Assembly: GCA_009704225.1 (NCBI GenBank)
Contig: WLEN01000016.1
Location: forward strand, 1-10,683
Direction of reading: 5' to 3'
DNA: 10,683 nucleotides
Source of the DNA: Actinomycetota bacterium
GTDB lineage: Bacteria > Actinomycetota > Actinomycetes > Actinomycetales > Microbacteriaceae
The notes beneath the pieces were generated by a model. That model ran no database searches. It saw only the letters and a program-made list of their open reading frames with translations, and was not told where the DNA came from. Position 1 is the first letter of the stretch. Every line of letters begins with the position of its first letter. Positions 1 through 6,787 of this stretch are shown here, piece by piece. The position numbers and the translations under genes are program-made.

Positions 1-28
1 ACCTATTGTCGTCCGCATCCTTCGTCAT
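1..28 (-). CDS. Possible start of a further operon gene, cut by the window edge
   Basis: On the minus strand an ATG at 28-26 opens a frame (MTKDADDNR) that runs off the left edge, 10 nt after the DUF1801 stop codon. No clear ribosome binding site precedes it. The only support is the tight spacing, which matches the compact gene train upstream. Nine codons are too few to assign a family or be sure this is a gene. Confidence 0.25.
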
Positions 29-38
29 GGGCGTCGCT

Positions 39-449
39 TTAGTTCCGCTCGATCGCGCGAAGGACGATTTCTGAAACCATTTTCTCAACAGCGGCGGTCC
101 AGCTGATTATGGCAAAGGACGTCGGCCACATGTCACCGTCATCCAGTCGGGCCGAGTCTTGGAATCCGAGAGTGGAATATCGGGACTTGAACTTCGCGGC
201 ATCCTGAAAAAACAACACCACTTTTCCGTCCACGAAATACGCCTGCATTCCGTACCAGGTCTTGACTTCAAGTCCGGGCGCGATTGTGGTCACGAGTCGG
301 TGGATTTTCTCGGCAATTTTCCGATCAGCCGGAGCCATCGCCGCAATCTTCTCGAGCACCGCAGTGAGCCCGTCAACTTTCTTGCCCTTCACCTCGGCAG
401 CACGTTCCTTCATGGCTGCGCGCTCTTCTGCCGTCCATTTATCCGCCAT
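39..449 (-). CDS. DUF1801 domain protein (YdhG-like)
   Basis: A 136-residue soluble protein of the DUF1801 family, a small alpha/beta fold of unsettled function (some members are called iron chaperone-like). The actinobacterial form is recognisable. It has a charged helical N-terminus (TAEERAAMKERAAEVKG, about 6-22), the family core TWYGMQAYFVDGKVVLFFQ at about 64-82, then KFKSRYSTLGF and a DDGDMWPTSFAI segment near 104-115. The length is normal and the frame intact. The ATG at 449 is well supported: the minus strand reads AAGGAG 6 nt upstream (plus positions 456-461). The gene starts inside the last 11 nt of the preceding SGNH-like gene, so it is probably co-transcribed and translationally coupled. 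Family assignment is confident; its role in an operon with envelope acylation genes is unknown. Confidence 0.85.
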   Translation of the reverse strand: MADKWTAEERAAMKERAAEVKGKKVDGLTAVLEKIAAMAPADRKIAEKIHRLVTTIAPGLEVKTWYGMQAYFVDGKVVLFFQDAAKFKSRYSTLGFQDSARLDDGDMWPTSFAIISWTAAVEKMVSEIVLRAIERN

Positions 450-1377
450 CTGTCACTCCTTTTTGAATCATCGCCGCATACAAGGCGTCGGTACGCAGCA
501 ACCGTCCTTTCGCGTTGTAGTGTGGCCCCGTGGTGCAAAGAATTGAAGGGTCGTCGTAATTGGTTTCGAGGATAGTTGAAATCTCGATTCCGGCAGCGTC
601 GGGATGTGCGCGAATCCAAGCATCAATCCTCAACTGCAAACGTCCGACGTAATCGTCGGCGCCTACTGGGTCCACTGGCTCGACCACATATCGCGACGGA
701 ATGGTAATCACAACCGCGGCGTTAGGGAACCGCGAATGAATTATGGGCAGCCACGATTCCAACAGCGAGTCGATCTCATCATCAGTCGCCCATTCAGTGT
801 TTACAGCGCGCAGATTTGGCACACACAAATGCGCCGCCTCGTGCACTATGTCCCCATGACTCGAAATAATGGTCGGAAAAACTTTTGCCGGTGGTTCACT
901 AACGAGACTCCATAACGATTCGGAGGGAAGCCAAAAGGGTGCGGCTTTAATCCCATCAAAGTCCATCTCTGGCGCTGATTCTTTAAAACGGTCGCGCTTT
1001 TCAACATGCCAGTGCCGAGCGCTCGAAACAACTACCCTCGAAATCCTGTCCCCATCTGCCGAATTGACGAAATGATCGACAAAAGCCGTCAAGTTTTCCT
1101 GGGTGAAACCTTCTCGGGGCAGGGCCGCGTTGAACCAGGTTTCACCCGAAAGTTCCGACAACCGTTCGGCGGAAAGACTGTAAACGGCGTTGGAACCGCC
1201 GACAATCACATTCTCGACCACGCCAATACCAAGCAAGCGTGTCGCTTTTTGGTCGTGCACGGACCCCGAGAACATCGTCGCGGACGCGAGAAATCCGCTC
1301 ACATCAACCCACGCAACGTAACCCGCCACAAATATAGCGACGAGGCAGACGTAGATGCCTTTGACAATTCGTTTCAT
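439..1377 (-). CDS. Membrane-anchored SGNH-like protein, MBOAT partner, copy A
   Basis: A 312-residue protein with an N-terminal membrane helix (about 7-30) and a large domain probably outside the membrane. The block after the anchor, VIVGGSNAVYSLSAERLS (58-74), resembles block I of SGNH/GDSL-like proteins that partner MBOAT acyltransferases (DltD, AlgJ), with S62 as candidate nucleophile. Near the C-terminus, H286 in GPHYNAKGR sits where the catalytic His is expected. However, the usual DxxH aspartate is absent (T283 at the -3 position). C185 and C281 are conserved in the neighbouring paralog and could form a disulfide. It is a tandem duplicate of the upstream gene. Its ATG overlaps that gene's stop by 4 nt (ATGA), and there is no good ribosome binding site, so translation is probably coupled. 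Probable role: transferring or handling acyl groups on an envelope polymer together with the MBOAT at 2269-3582. The substrate cannot be read from the sequence, and a non-catalytic role is possible. Confidence 0.7.
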   Translation of the reverse strand: MKRIVKGIYVCLVAIFVAGYVAWVDVSGFLASATMFSGSVHDQKATRLLGIGVVENVIVGGSNAVYSLSAERLSELSGETWFNAALPREGFTQENLTAFVDHFVNSADGDRISRVVVSSARHWHVEKRDRFKESAPEMDFDGIKAAPFWLPSESLWSLVSEPPAKVFPTIISSHGDIVHEAAHLCVPNLRAVNTEWATDDEIDSLLESWLPIIHSRFPNAAVVITIPSRYVVEPVDPVGADDYVGRLQLRIDAWIRAHPDAAGIEISTILETNYDDPSILCTTGPHYNAKGRLLRTDALYAAMIQKGVTDGG

Positions 1378-2291
1378 TTGTTTACCATTGCCGCGTAAAG
1401 GGCGTTAGTTCGAAGTTGCCGTCCGAAAGCGTTGAAGTGATTTGAATTGTTACAGAGGATCGAATCCACAAAGTAATTCGGCTCAGGCGTGACCGAGACC
1501 GACAGGTTTGCGGCCTCTTTGTGGTTGGCAATCCACGTCGTGATGTGCGTTTCCAATCGGTTCACATAAGCCTCCTCTTTTAATGGGTCGGGCTCGTTGC
1601 TAAGGTATCGACTTGGAATCGTGATCACCACTTCAGCATTGGGAAAACGTGAATGAATTGCCGGCAACCAACTGTCAATAAAGGAAACAATCTGGTCATT
1701 CGTCGCCCACTGCAGATTGCCCGGACGACCCGCAGTGGTACACACCTCCGCTTCATCATGCAACAAATCTCCATTTCGCGAAATAAAACTCGGGAAAATT
1801 CTATTATGTTCGCTATTGATGAAACCGAAAATGGAATCATATGGTAACCACACTGGGGGCAATTTCCCCCCGTCGAACCCATATCCTCGCCGGGAAATCA
1901 TACCAACAGCCTTTTTGGATTTAACGAGGCGGATGCTCGACAAGATGACGGTTTTTACCTTCGTGGCATCAATTGAGTTCACGATATCGTCAAGAAAAAG
2001 CAGATTGTTCTCGAATGTGAATCCTTCGTTGATAATCGACGCGTTAAACCACGGTTCGCTAGTGAGCGTGGACATCCGTTCCGCGGAAAGGCTGTAAACG
2101 GCGTTCGACCCGCCTACGATGAGGCCGGCGATTTCCTCAATTTCCTGGATTCGAGAAATCTTTTGATCACGCGTTGCCCACGCAAAATTAGTTGCATGAG
2201 CCAGGTAAGCGCTCGTTCCGACCCACGCAACATATACCGTGATGAACAGGACGACAATGCGAACGAATTTACCTTTGACCATACGCAGCAA
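1374..2291 (-). CDS. Membrane-anchored SGNH-like protein, MBOAT partner, copy B
   Basis: A 305-residue paralog of the next gene, near half identical by eye. It has an N-terminal membrane helix (about 9-30), VGGSNAVYSLSAERMS at 59-74 (S62 candidate nucleophile), the shared block SWLPAIHSRFPNAEVVITIP (207-226), and SILCNNSNHFNAFGR near the C-terminus (C280, H285). N282 replaces the expected Asp of DxxH. C184 and C280 match C185 and C281 of copy A. The start is ambiguous. A TTG at 2291 has GGAG 6 nt upstream, and an ATG at 2282 (302 aa) aligns equally well with copy A. Either start lies inside the end of the MBOAT gene (14-23 nt overlap), suggesting coupled translation. The coding sequence is clearly AT-richer than the flanking genes, hinting at a separate history. 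Likely an extracytoplasmic partner of the MBOAT; enzymatic activity is not proven by motifs. Confidence 0.7.
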   Translation of the reverse strand: MLRMVKGKFVRIVVLFITVYVAWVGTSAYLAHATNFAWATRDQKISRIQEIEEIAGLIVGGSNAVYSLSAERMSTLTSEPWFNASIINEGFTFENNLLFLDDIVNSIDATKVKTVILSSIRLVKSKKAVGMISRRGYGFDGGKLPPVWLPYDSIFGFINSEHNRIFPSFISRNGDLLHDEAEVCTTAGRPGNLQWATNDQIVSFIDSWLPAIHSRFPNAEVVITIPSRYLSNEPDPLKEEAYVNRLETHITTWIANHKEAANLSVSVTPEPNYFVDSILCNNSNHFNAFGRQLRTNALYAAMVNK

Positions 2292-3582
2292 TGACGTCTC
2301 CGATTCGGCCAGAGGCGAACATAACTATTGCCGCCATGAGGACGACCTGGGTTATGCGCAGACGAAGAAACTTATAGTTGCGTCCGATTAGGAACCGTGT
2401 TTTTCGAAATGCGAATTCAATGACGACGATAGCAACAGACAACGCAAGTGCGATGAGGGTCTCGGTTGGCCAATCGATCACCGTTTGGGCCGCAATCTTT
2501 GCTTCCGCGAGTGTCGGAATGTGATTCACGATTGTGACCAAGCTGTCAAAACTGGGAGTACCAAAAATCATGCGGGCAATGACCACGGTCGGTGGGAATA
2601 TGATGAACGCCAAGAAGGCGTGCTTGCGCTTGAGAAGTGCAATCGACGCGACAAAAATCGCGCCGTGAAGAAATCCCCAAATCGCGAAGTTGATCGTCAT
2701 GCCGTGCCAGGAAGCTGACGCGAGGTATGTCACCATGACCGCGGCGTAGGTTCCCCAAAGTGCACGGACTGGTTTGTAAAACAGTTCTTTCAAAAGGGAA
2801 CTGAGTGAAAGGTGCCACCCCTTCCAGAAGTCGAGAATGTTGGCTGCCGAAAAAGGTTGTTTGAAGTTGAGGGGTACCCGCATCCCGATGATTCCCGCGA
2901 CCGCATAAACAATGAGTGAAAGCCCTGCGAAGTTGACATAAATGAAAAGCTCAAAAACGATACCGAAGAGAAGCCCGGACACAAGGTTCAGTTGTTCATT
3001 GATTGCGAGAGCCGGGGCCAAACCCAGGCCGAGCACGATGAAAAAGAACACGCCAGTGATGAGGAACGGGAAAAAGTAATCAAGCCGACTGCGTAGCGAC
3101 CAGTGGCGCATCGACGCGACAGAGATTGCCAACGGTCCAGTCGCCAGCATCAGCGGGTTGGCGATGTCAAAGGTTCGTGTGAACGATGCCGAACGGCCCT
3201 CCATGAGGACCAGATACGCCAGCGAGGCTGAATAGAACGAGTATCCATAGAGGAACGGGTTGGGCGACGACACCGCGAGGCCATTCATGACGCTCATGAA
3301 ACCCGTTGCCGTCAACGCAGCGACGGAAAAGAAAATCAGATAGGCGAAGGCGCGTATTGCGAGAGGTGGCAAAAGCCCCGATCGAACCAGACCGATGACA
3401 AGAATGCTCGCGAGCGCCGGCATTGCGACGTGGACGACATCAATCCAGAGCACGGGCGTGCTCCGATTCGAATACGCCGACACGGCTGCCATCGCAAATC
3501 CCGCGAGAACGACAAGAGCGAACTGGGTCGCAAAACCGAAACGCGGGACGCTACGGTCCACGAGCGACTTACTCACGAGCAT
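2269..3582 (-). CDS. MBOAT family membrane O-acyltransferase
   Basis: A 437-residue polytopic membrane protein (about ten hydrophobic segments) with the MBOAT signature of the DltB/AlgI/PatA branch. The segment at 212-240 matches the family's NFAG...G.VPLNF pattern. It is followed by PFSAANILDFWKGWHLSLSS (243-262), then SWHG with H293, and WGFLHG with H306. H293 corresponds to the invariant histidine found catalytic in AlgI and DltB. Members move an acyl group, usually acetyl, from a cytoplasmic donor to an acceptor outside the membrane, and typically need an SGNH-like partner. Two such partners follow directly in this operon. The ATG at 3582 lies 14 nt inside the end of arsC, with no strong ribosome binding site. 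No dltA/dltC or alginate genes are present, so the acceptor (wall glycopolymer, exopolysaccharide or glycolipid) is unknown. Length is slightly below the usual 450-500 but all core motifs are present. Confidence 0.88.
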   Translation of the reverse strand: MLVSKSLVDRSVPRFGFATQFALVVLAGFAMAAVSAYSNRSTPVLWIDVVHVAMPALASILVIGLVRSGLLPPLAIRAFAYLIFFSVAALTATGFMSVMNGLAVSSPNPFLYGYSFYSASLAYLVLMEGRSASFTRTFDIANPLMLATGPLAISVASMRHWSLRSRLDYFFPFLITGVFFFIVLGLGLAPALAINEQLNLVSGLLFGIVFELFIYVNFAGLSLIVYAVAGIIGMRVPLNFKQPFSAANILDFWKGWHLSLSSLLKELFYKPVRALWGTYAAVMVTYLASASWHGMTINFAIWGFLHGAIFVASIALLKRKHAFLAFIIFPPTVVIARMIFGTPSFDSLVTIVNHIPTLAEAKIAAQTVIDWPTETLIALALSVAIVVIEFAFRKTRFLIGRNYKFLRLRITQVVLMAAIVMFASGRIGDVIAAYGQR

Positions 3583-3970
3583 CTATCTCAGCGATGAGGG
3601 ATTCGACCTTGGCGCGTATTTCGTCGCGAATTGGTCGAACACCATCGATACCCTGTCCGGCTGGGTCATCCAGCGGCCAGTCCAGGTACGTCTTGCCCGG
3701 GAAGAACGGGCAGCTATCGCCGCAGCCCATCGTAATGACGTAGTCAGAGTCTTTAACCGCTTCGGTCGTCAAGACCTTGGGTGCGTTGTTCGCGATGTCG
3801 ATACCCTCTTCGGCCATCGCGGCAATTGCCGAGGGATTGATCTCGTCCTTCGGCTCTGTGCCAGCAGACAGAACCGTGACCCGGTCCCCCGCGAGAGCCT
3901 CAAGGTAACCCGCGGCCATTTGCGAACGACCAGCGTTGTGAACGCAGACGAATAGCACCGTTGTTTTCAT
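3569..3970 (-). CDS. arsC: Arsenate reductase, low-molecular-weight phosphatase type
   Basis: A 133-residue cytoplasmic enzyme that reduces arsenate to arsenite. The N-terminal P-loop VCVHNAGRS (8-16) gives the CX5R motif, with nucleophile C9 and R15. A second conserved block, MGCGDSCPFFPGK (81-93), carries C83 and C87. The DWPLDDPAG loop (97-105) supplies the general-acid aspartate, probably D102. It resembles actinobacterial single-domain reductases, some of which use mycothiol and mycoredoxin. The cysteine spacing does not clearly fit the classical thioredoxin-coupled triad of S. aureus ArsC, so the reductant is open. The start is ATG 3970, because the P-loop must lie near the N-terminus; the frame is open further upstream but that reading is not protein-like. 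AAAGGT lies about 11 nt upstream. It follows the DUF4287 gene by 4 nt and overlaps the MBOAT start. No arsR or arsenite exporter gene is in the window. Confidence 0.88.
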   Translation of the reverse strand: MKTTVLFVCVHNAGRSQMAAGYLEALAGDRVTVLSAGTEPKDEINPSAIAAMAEEGIDIANNAPKVLTTEAVKDSDYVITMGCGDSCPFFPGKTYLDWPLDDPAGQGIDGVRPIRDEIRAKVESLIAEIDARE

Positions 3971-3974
3971 GGGG

Positions 3975-4184
3975 CTAAAGACCTTTCGATTTGCGAAGAT
4001 ATCCGACGAGCGCGTTGGCATGACCATGACCGATCCCGTGTTCCGATTTGAGCCATTCAACCTGTTCCATGTGCTTTGCATCAAGGCTACCCTCAAGCAG
4101 TTCAAACCAATGGGTAACCGGCTTGCCATACTTCTTCTCAATTGACGGGAAGTACGAGGCGGGTCCCTGAACTTTGTCGGTCAT
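3975..4184 (-). CDS. DUF4287 domain protein, first gene of the operon
   Basis: A 69-residue soluble protein matching the DUF4287 family, with the recognisable core SIEKKYGKPVTHWFELLEG (14-32) and EHGIGHGHANALVGYLRKS (48-66). No biochemical function is established for the family. The ATG at 4184 is chosen because the match begins there, and because a TATATT -10 element sits 6 nt before it, which would make the mRNA leaderless. An open frame extends upstream to 4397, but that part is antisense to the neighbouring DUF3817 gene and is low-complexity basic sequence. The stop codon is 4 nt before arsC, so the two genes are almost certainly co-transcribed. Confidence 0.82.
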   Translation of the reverse strand: MTDKVQGPASYFPSIEKKYGKPVTHWFELLEGSLDAKHMEQVEWLKSEHGIGHGHANALVGYLRKSKGL

Positions 4185-4190
4185 AATCCA

Positions 4191-4220
4191 AATATATCCG
4201 AGTCGATTTGAGGGTGTGAA
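4191..4220 (-). promoter_or_regulatory. Promoter of the DUF4287-arsC-MBOAT operon
   Basis: On the minus strand TTCACA (plus 4215-4220) is followed after 18 nt by TATATT (plus 4191-4196), five of six matches to each sigma-70-type hexamer. The -10 ends 6 nt before the ATG at 4184, so transcription should start at or next to the start codon. It overlaps the region driving the divergent DUF3817 gene. Confidence 0.6.
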
Positions 4221-4248
4221 TAGGCTTGAGACACTCACCCACGGAAGG
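4221..4248 (+). promoter_or_regulatory. -10-like element and ribosome binding site of the DUF3817 gene
   Basis: TAGGCT at 4221-4226 could be the -10 of the plus-strand gene, but the expected -35 position is poor. GGAAGG at 4243-4248 is a clear Shine-Dalgarno sequence 6 nt before the ATG at 4255. This gene would have a short leader, unlike several neighbours that appear leaderless. The 70-bp divergent gap carries both promoters back to back. Confidence 0.45.
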
Positions 4249-4254
4249 TCCCTA

Positions 4255-4752
4255 ATGACAAGCGCACGCACCATTCGTTTTTCGCCTCGACACCTCTTTC
4301 GTTTCTTCGCGTTCACTGAAGCGGTTACCTGGACACTTCTGTTGGGTGCTCTCGCGTTTCGAGCAGCGTTTGGGGCACCATCGACCCTGCTCACCATTGT
4401 TGGCGGAATCCACGGCGCAGTATTCCTTGGTTACGGCGTGGTGGCTGCTCTGGTCGGTGTGAACAACCGTTGGGGGGTCGGGCGCACGGTTCTGGGAATC
4501 GCACTCGCCGTTGTGCCCTACGCGACGATTCCGTTCGAAATTCGAACCGAAAAGGCTGGTCGGCTCGCTGGCGCTTGGCGTCGCACGGCAACGAGCGACC
4601 CGCGTGATGCGCACTGGTTTGATCGTCTATACCGGTGGTTCCTCAACCGGCCGATGCTATTGGCCCTGGTGTTGCTGACGGTGATTGTCGCGATATTTGC
4701 GACATTAATCGTCATCGGACCTCCCGGCGGCTGGCCGGTCGACGAGGGCTAG
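4255..4752 (+). CDS. DUF3817 integral membrane protein
   Basis: A 165-residue membrane protein. Residues about 12-98 match the DUF3817 family common in actinobacteria: LFRFFAFTEAVTWTLLLG (14-31), then GGIHGAVFLGYGVV (50-63), then RTVLGIALAVVPYATIPFEI (77-96). That gives three hydrophobic segments with conserved E22 and H53. A fourth membrane helix (about 134-156) follows a charged linker and a short proline/glycine-rich tail. Function is unknown; the family is not an enzyme that I can name. The ATG at 4255 is chosen for its GGAAGG ribosome binding site, and an upstream in-frame extension to 4174 adds no family sequence. The stop codon shares a CTAG with the converging amidase gene. Confidence 0.83.
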   Translation: MTSARTIRFSPRHLFRFFAFTEAVTWTLLLGALAFRAAFGAPSTLLTIVGGIHGAVFLGYGVVAALVGVNNRWGVGRTVLGIALAVVPYATIPFEIRTEKAGRLAGAWRRTATSDPRDAHWFDRLYRWFLNRPMLLALVLLTVIVAIFATLIVIGPPGGWPVDEG

Positions 4753-6767
4753 GCGACGCCACCAACGACGGTGAATGTCCCAATGACAACATCGCCCGTT
4801 CGCGCCATCGCAACAACGACCGATCCGTAGCCGCCCCGCCATTCACTGTGGCGTCGAGTGTGCTCACTTTCGGGAACGACGGTGTCAACAGCAAAGCCTG
4901 ACGGTGTTGCCATGCCCGAGACCTGGGCTCCGTTTACTGTCACCAAGACGTCGGCTGCGTCCGTGCGAATCTCGATGTGGATAGCGACCATTCCATCGAC
5001 CACCGGCCCCGTCGTGCTGATGACCGTAAGTGACGGTTGAGCTGATCCGGCGTCGGCTCGAGTGACCCAACCGGACGTCGGAATCTCCGGGGTGCGTGGT
5101 GGCGGGACCCTCCCGATGTGCGCCCGATCGAACGCGGAGGCGTAAGCCAGAAGGTTGGTGTCGTCATAACCGCGGCCCGCAAACGTGAGTCCGACCGGCA
5201 TGCCAACGTCGCTCATGTTGCCCATGGGAACCGTCACGGTCGGAATACCGAGGTGACGGATCACGACGTTTCCGTTCGCGACCCATGTTCCGTTTCGCCA
5301 CCCAAGCACGGCCGAGGCGGGATCCACATCCATATCAGCAGGGCCAACATCCGCGACCGCGGGAAATACAACGGCATCGAGTCGGTGCTCGTCCATCCAC
5401 TGCTCAAGGTCGACTCTCCGGGCCTCTTCGAGTCCGCGTAGCCCTTCAGCGATAGTTGGGATGTCCTCCAGCTTCGCGACTCCGTCGCGTCTGGCGTCGA
5501 TCACATAACTGTCAAGCGTGACGTCCTCGGGCGAAAACCGCGACTGGTGAATCCCGTACCGGTCTTCCAAAGCACCAGTCGGTTGAGGGAAGATTCTCGA
5601 TGCATCGACGTCGACCAGCGCATGGAGTTCCGGGTCCCCGTTTGCAGCGAGGAATTCATTCCAGCCCCACATGCTGAGTTCGTGTAGTTCGCGGTCGGCA
5701 AACTCTTCAGGCAGCAGTTCGCGCGCGACAAGATTGTGGGACGCACCTTGTTTGTCCTCATATCGGGTGACAACGGGAAAATCAGTTTCGACAACTTCGG
5801 CACCAAGTCGCTCGAGCGTGAGTGTGGCGTCTCGCCAACGCTCGACTACAGATTCTCGGGTCTCGATTGGGTCGGAAGTTTCGAAATCGGCGTTGATGTA
5901 CATCCTTGGAATCGCGATTCGCTTTCCCGACAGGGTATTGACCTTTGCGAGCGCCTCATACGATTCGGGTCGCAGCTCGGATGACGGTGGTGTTGCAATC
6001 CAGGGCTGCACCCGCCAGAAGTTCCCGCGCGTGACGGTGTCGTCCGCAACGATGACGTCGAGCAACGCGAGCATGTCCTCCATCGTGCGAGTGTGTGGAA
6101 CGACAACGTCCATCGTGGGAACAAGTGGCCAGTTGCCCCTTGTCGAAATCACTCCGCGGGAGGGCGTGTAGGCACACAACGCGTTGTTTGATGCCGGAGC
6201 CCGGCCCGACGACCACGTTTCTTCACCCAAACCGAACGCCGCGAAACTCGCGGCGGTAGCGGTGCCCGACCCGTTCGACGACCCTGAGCCGAAGGCCGCG
6301 GTCAGAAAATCAGCGTTATATGGGCTCTCTGCGCGGCCATAAACCCCGCGTTGCATCCCACCGTTCGCCATAGGCGGCATGTTCGTAAGACCAATCAACA
6401 CGGCGCCCGCTTTCCTCAGTTGAGCAATGGTGAAGGCGTCGTGCTGAGCGACCAAATCCACGAACGCGGGCGAACCCGAAGCGACAGTCAGCCCTTTGGC
6501 TTGATACGAATTTTTGGCGGTATAGGGAATCCCGTCAAGCCGACTGAGAACCTCCCCGCGGGCGCGACGCACATCCGATGCCCGCGCCTCTGTGAACATC
6601 TCTGGATTGAGAACCGGGACTGCGTTCAGAGTGATTCCATGTCGGTCATATAAGCCAATTCGATTGAGATACGCCGCGACGAGTTCGACGCTCGACACCG
6701 CTCCCGCATCCAGTGCAGCTCGAAGTTCGGCGATGCTTTTCTCGACGACTGGGAAATCGGAACTCAT
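4749..6767 (-). CDS. Amidase-signature family hydrolase with C-terminal extension
   Basis: A 672-residue enzyme of the amidase signature superfamily, which hydrolyses C-N amide bonds with a Ser-cisSer-Lys triad. K85 lies in GIPYTAKNSY (79-88), the glycine/serine loop GSGSSNGSG (160-168) should hold the cis-Ser (S163 or S164), and S187 in EETWSSGRAPAS (182-193) aligns with the nucleophile. W185 and S186 replace the usual Gly-Gly before it. The core ends near residue 580. About 90 further residues, rich in alternating beta-strand pattern (SLTVISTTGPVVDGMVAIHI and onwards), look like an Ig-like or beta-sandwich domain. There is no signal peptide, so it is probably cytoplasmic. It is unlikely to be GatA: it is much too long and has no gatB/gatC neighbours. 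The start is ATG 6767, matching the usual N-terminus; an in-frame start 12 codons upstream is possible but would place the palindrome at 6773-6787 inside the gene. The natural substrate is unknown. Confidence 0.85.
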   Translation of the reverse strand: MSSDFPVVEKSIAELRAALDAGAVSSVELVAAYLNRIGLYDRHGITLNAVPVLNPEMFTEARASDVRRARGEVLSRLDGIPYTAKNSYQAKGLTVASGSPAFVDLVAQHDAFTIAQLRKAGAVLIGLTNMPPMANGGMQRGVYGRAESPYNADFLTAAFGSGSSNGSGTATAASFAAFGLGEETWSSGRAPASNNALCAYTPSRGVISTRGNWPLVPTMDVVVPHTRTMEDMLALLDVIVADDTVTRGNFWRVQPWIATPPSSELRPESYEALAKVNTLSGKRIAIPRMYINADFETSDPIETRESVVERWRDATLTLERLGAEVVETDFPVVTRYEDKQGASHNLVARELLPEEFADRELHELSMWGWNEFLAANGDPELHALVDVDASRIFPQPTGALEDRYGIHQSRFSPEDVTLDSYVIDARRDGVAKLEDIPTIAEGLRGLEEARRVDLEQWMDEHRLDAVVFPAVADVGPADMDVDPASAVLGWRNGTWVANGNVVIRHLGIPTVTVPMGNMSDVGMPVGLTFAGRGYDDTNLLAYASAFDRAHIGRVPPPRTPEIPTSGWVTRADAGSAQPSLTVISTTGPVVDGMVAIHIEIRTDAADVLVTVNGAQVSGMATPSGFAVDTVVPESEHTRRHSEWRGGYGSVVVAMARTGDVVIGTFTVVGGVA

Positions 6768-6772
6768 GTCGT

Positions 6773-6787
6773 GATTCTGCCAGAATC
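6773..6787. promoter_or_regulatory. Perfect 15-bp palindrome over the amidase -10 (operator candidate)
   Basis: GATTCTG-C-CAGAATC is a perfect inverted repeat with 7-bp arms and a single central base. On the minus strand, CAGAAT within it (plus 6774-6779) is a good -10 hexamer ending 6 nt before the amidase ATG at 6767. A protein bound here would block amidase transcription and might also affect the divergent exporter gene at 6851. No regulator gene is adjacent, so the binding protein is unknown. Confidence 0.45.

Noticed and set aside
159..575. Plus-strand open frames over the DUF1801 and SGNH-like genes
   Set aside because: They are shadows of the minus-strand genes; their translations show no family features and no ribosome binding sites.
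3971..4141. N-terminal extension of arsC (57 extra codons in frame)
   Set aside because: The CX5R loop must lie close to the N-terminus in this family; the extension is antisense-frame sequence over the DUF4287 gene and has no protein-like character.
39..4184. arsC as part of a complete ars resistance operon
   Set aside because: No arsR-type regulator, ACR3/ArsB exporter or arsenite-related gene is visible in the window.
4212..4240. GGGTG...CACCC inverted repeat in the divergent gap
   Set aside because: The arms are only 5 bp with a 19-nt loop, which is readily explained by chance.
4185..4397. N-terminal extension of the DUF4287 gene
   Set aside because: It is antisense to the DUF3817 gene, rich in Arg/Ala/Lys, and beyond the start of family similarity; the promoter sits directly at ATG 4184.
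4749..6767. Amidase as GatA of the tRNA amidotransferase
   Set aside because: The protein is about 180 residues too long, has an atypical nucleophile motif and no gatB or gatC neighbours.
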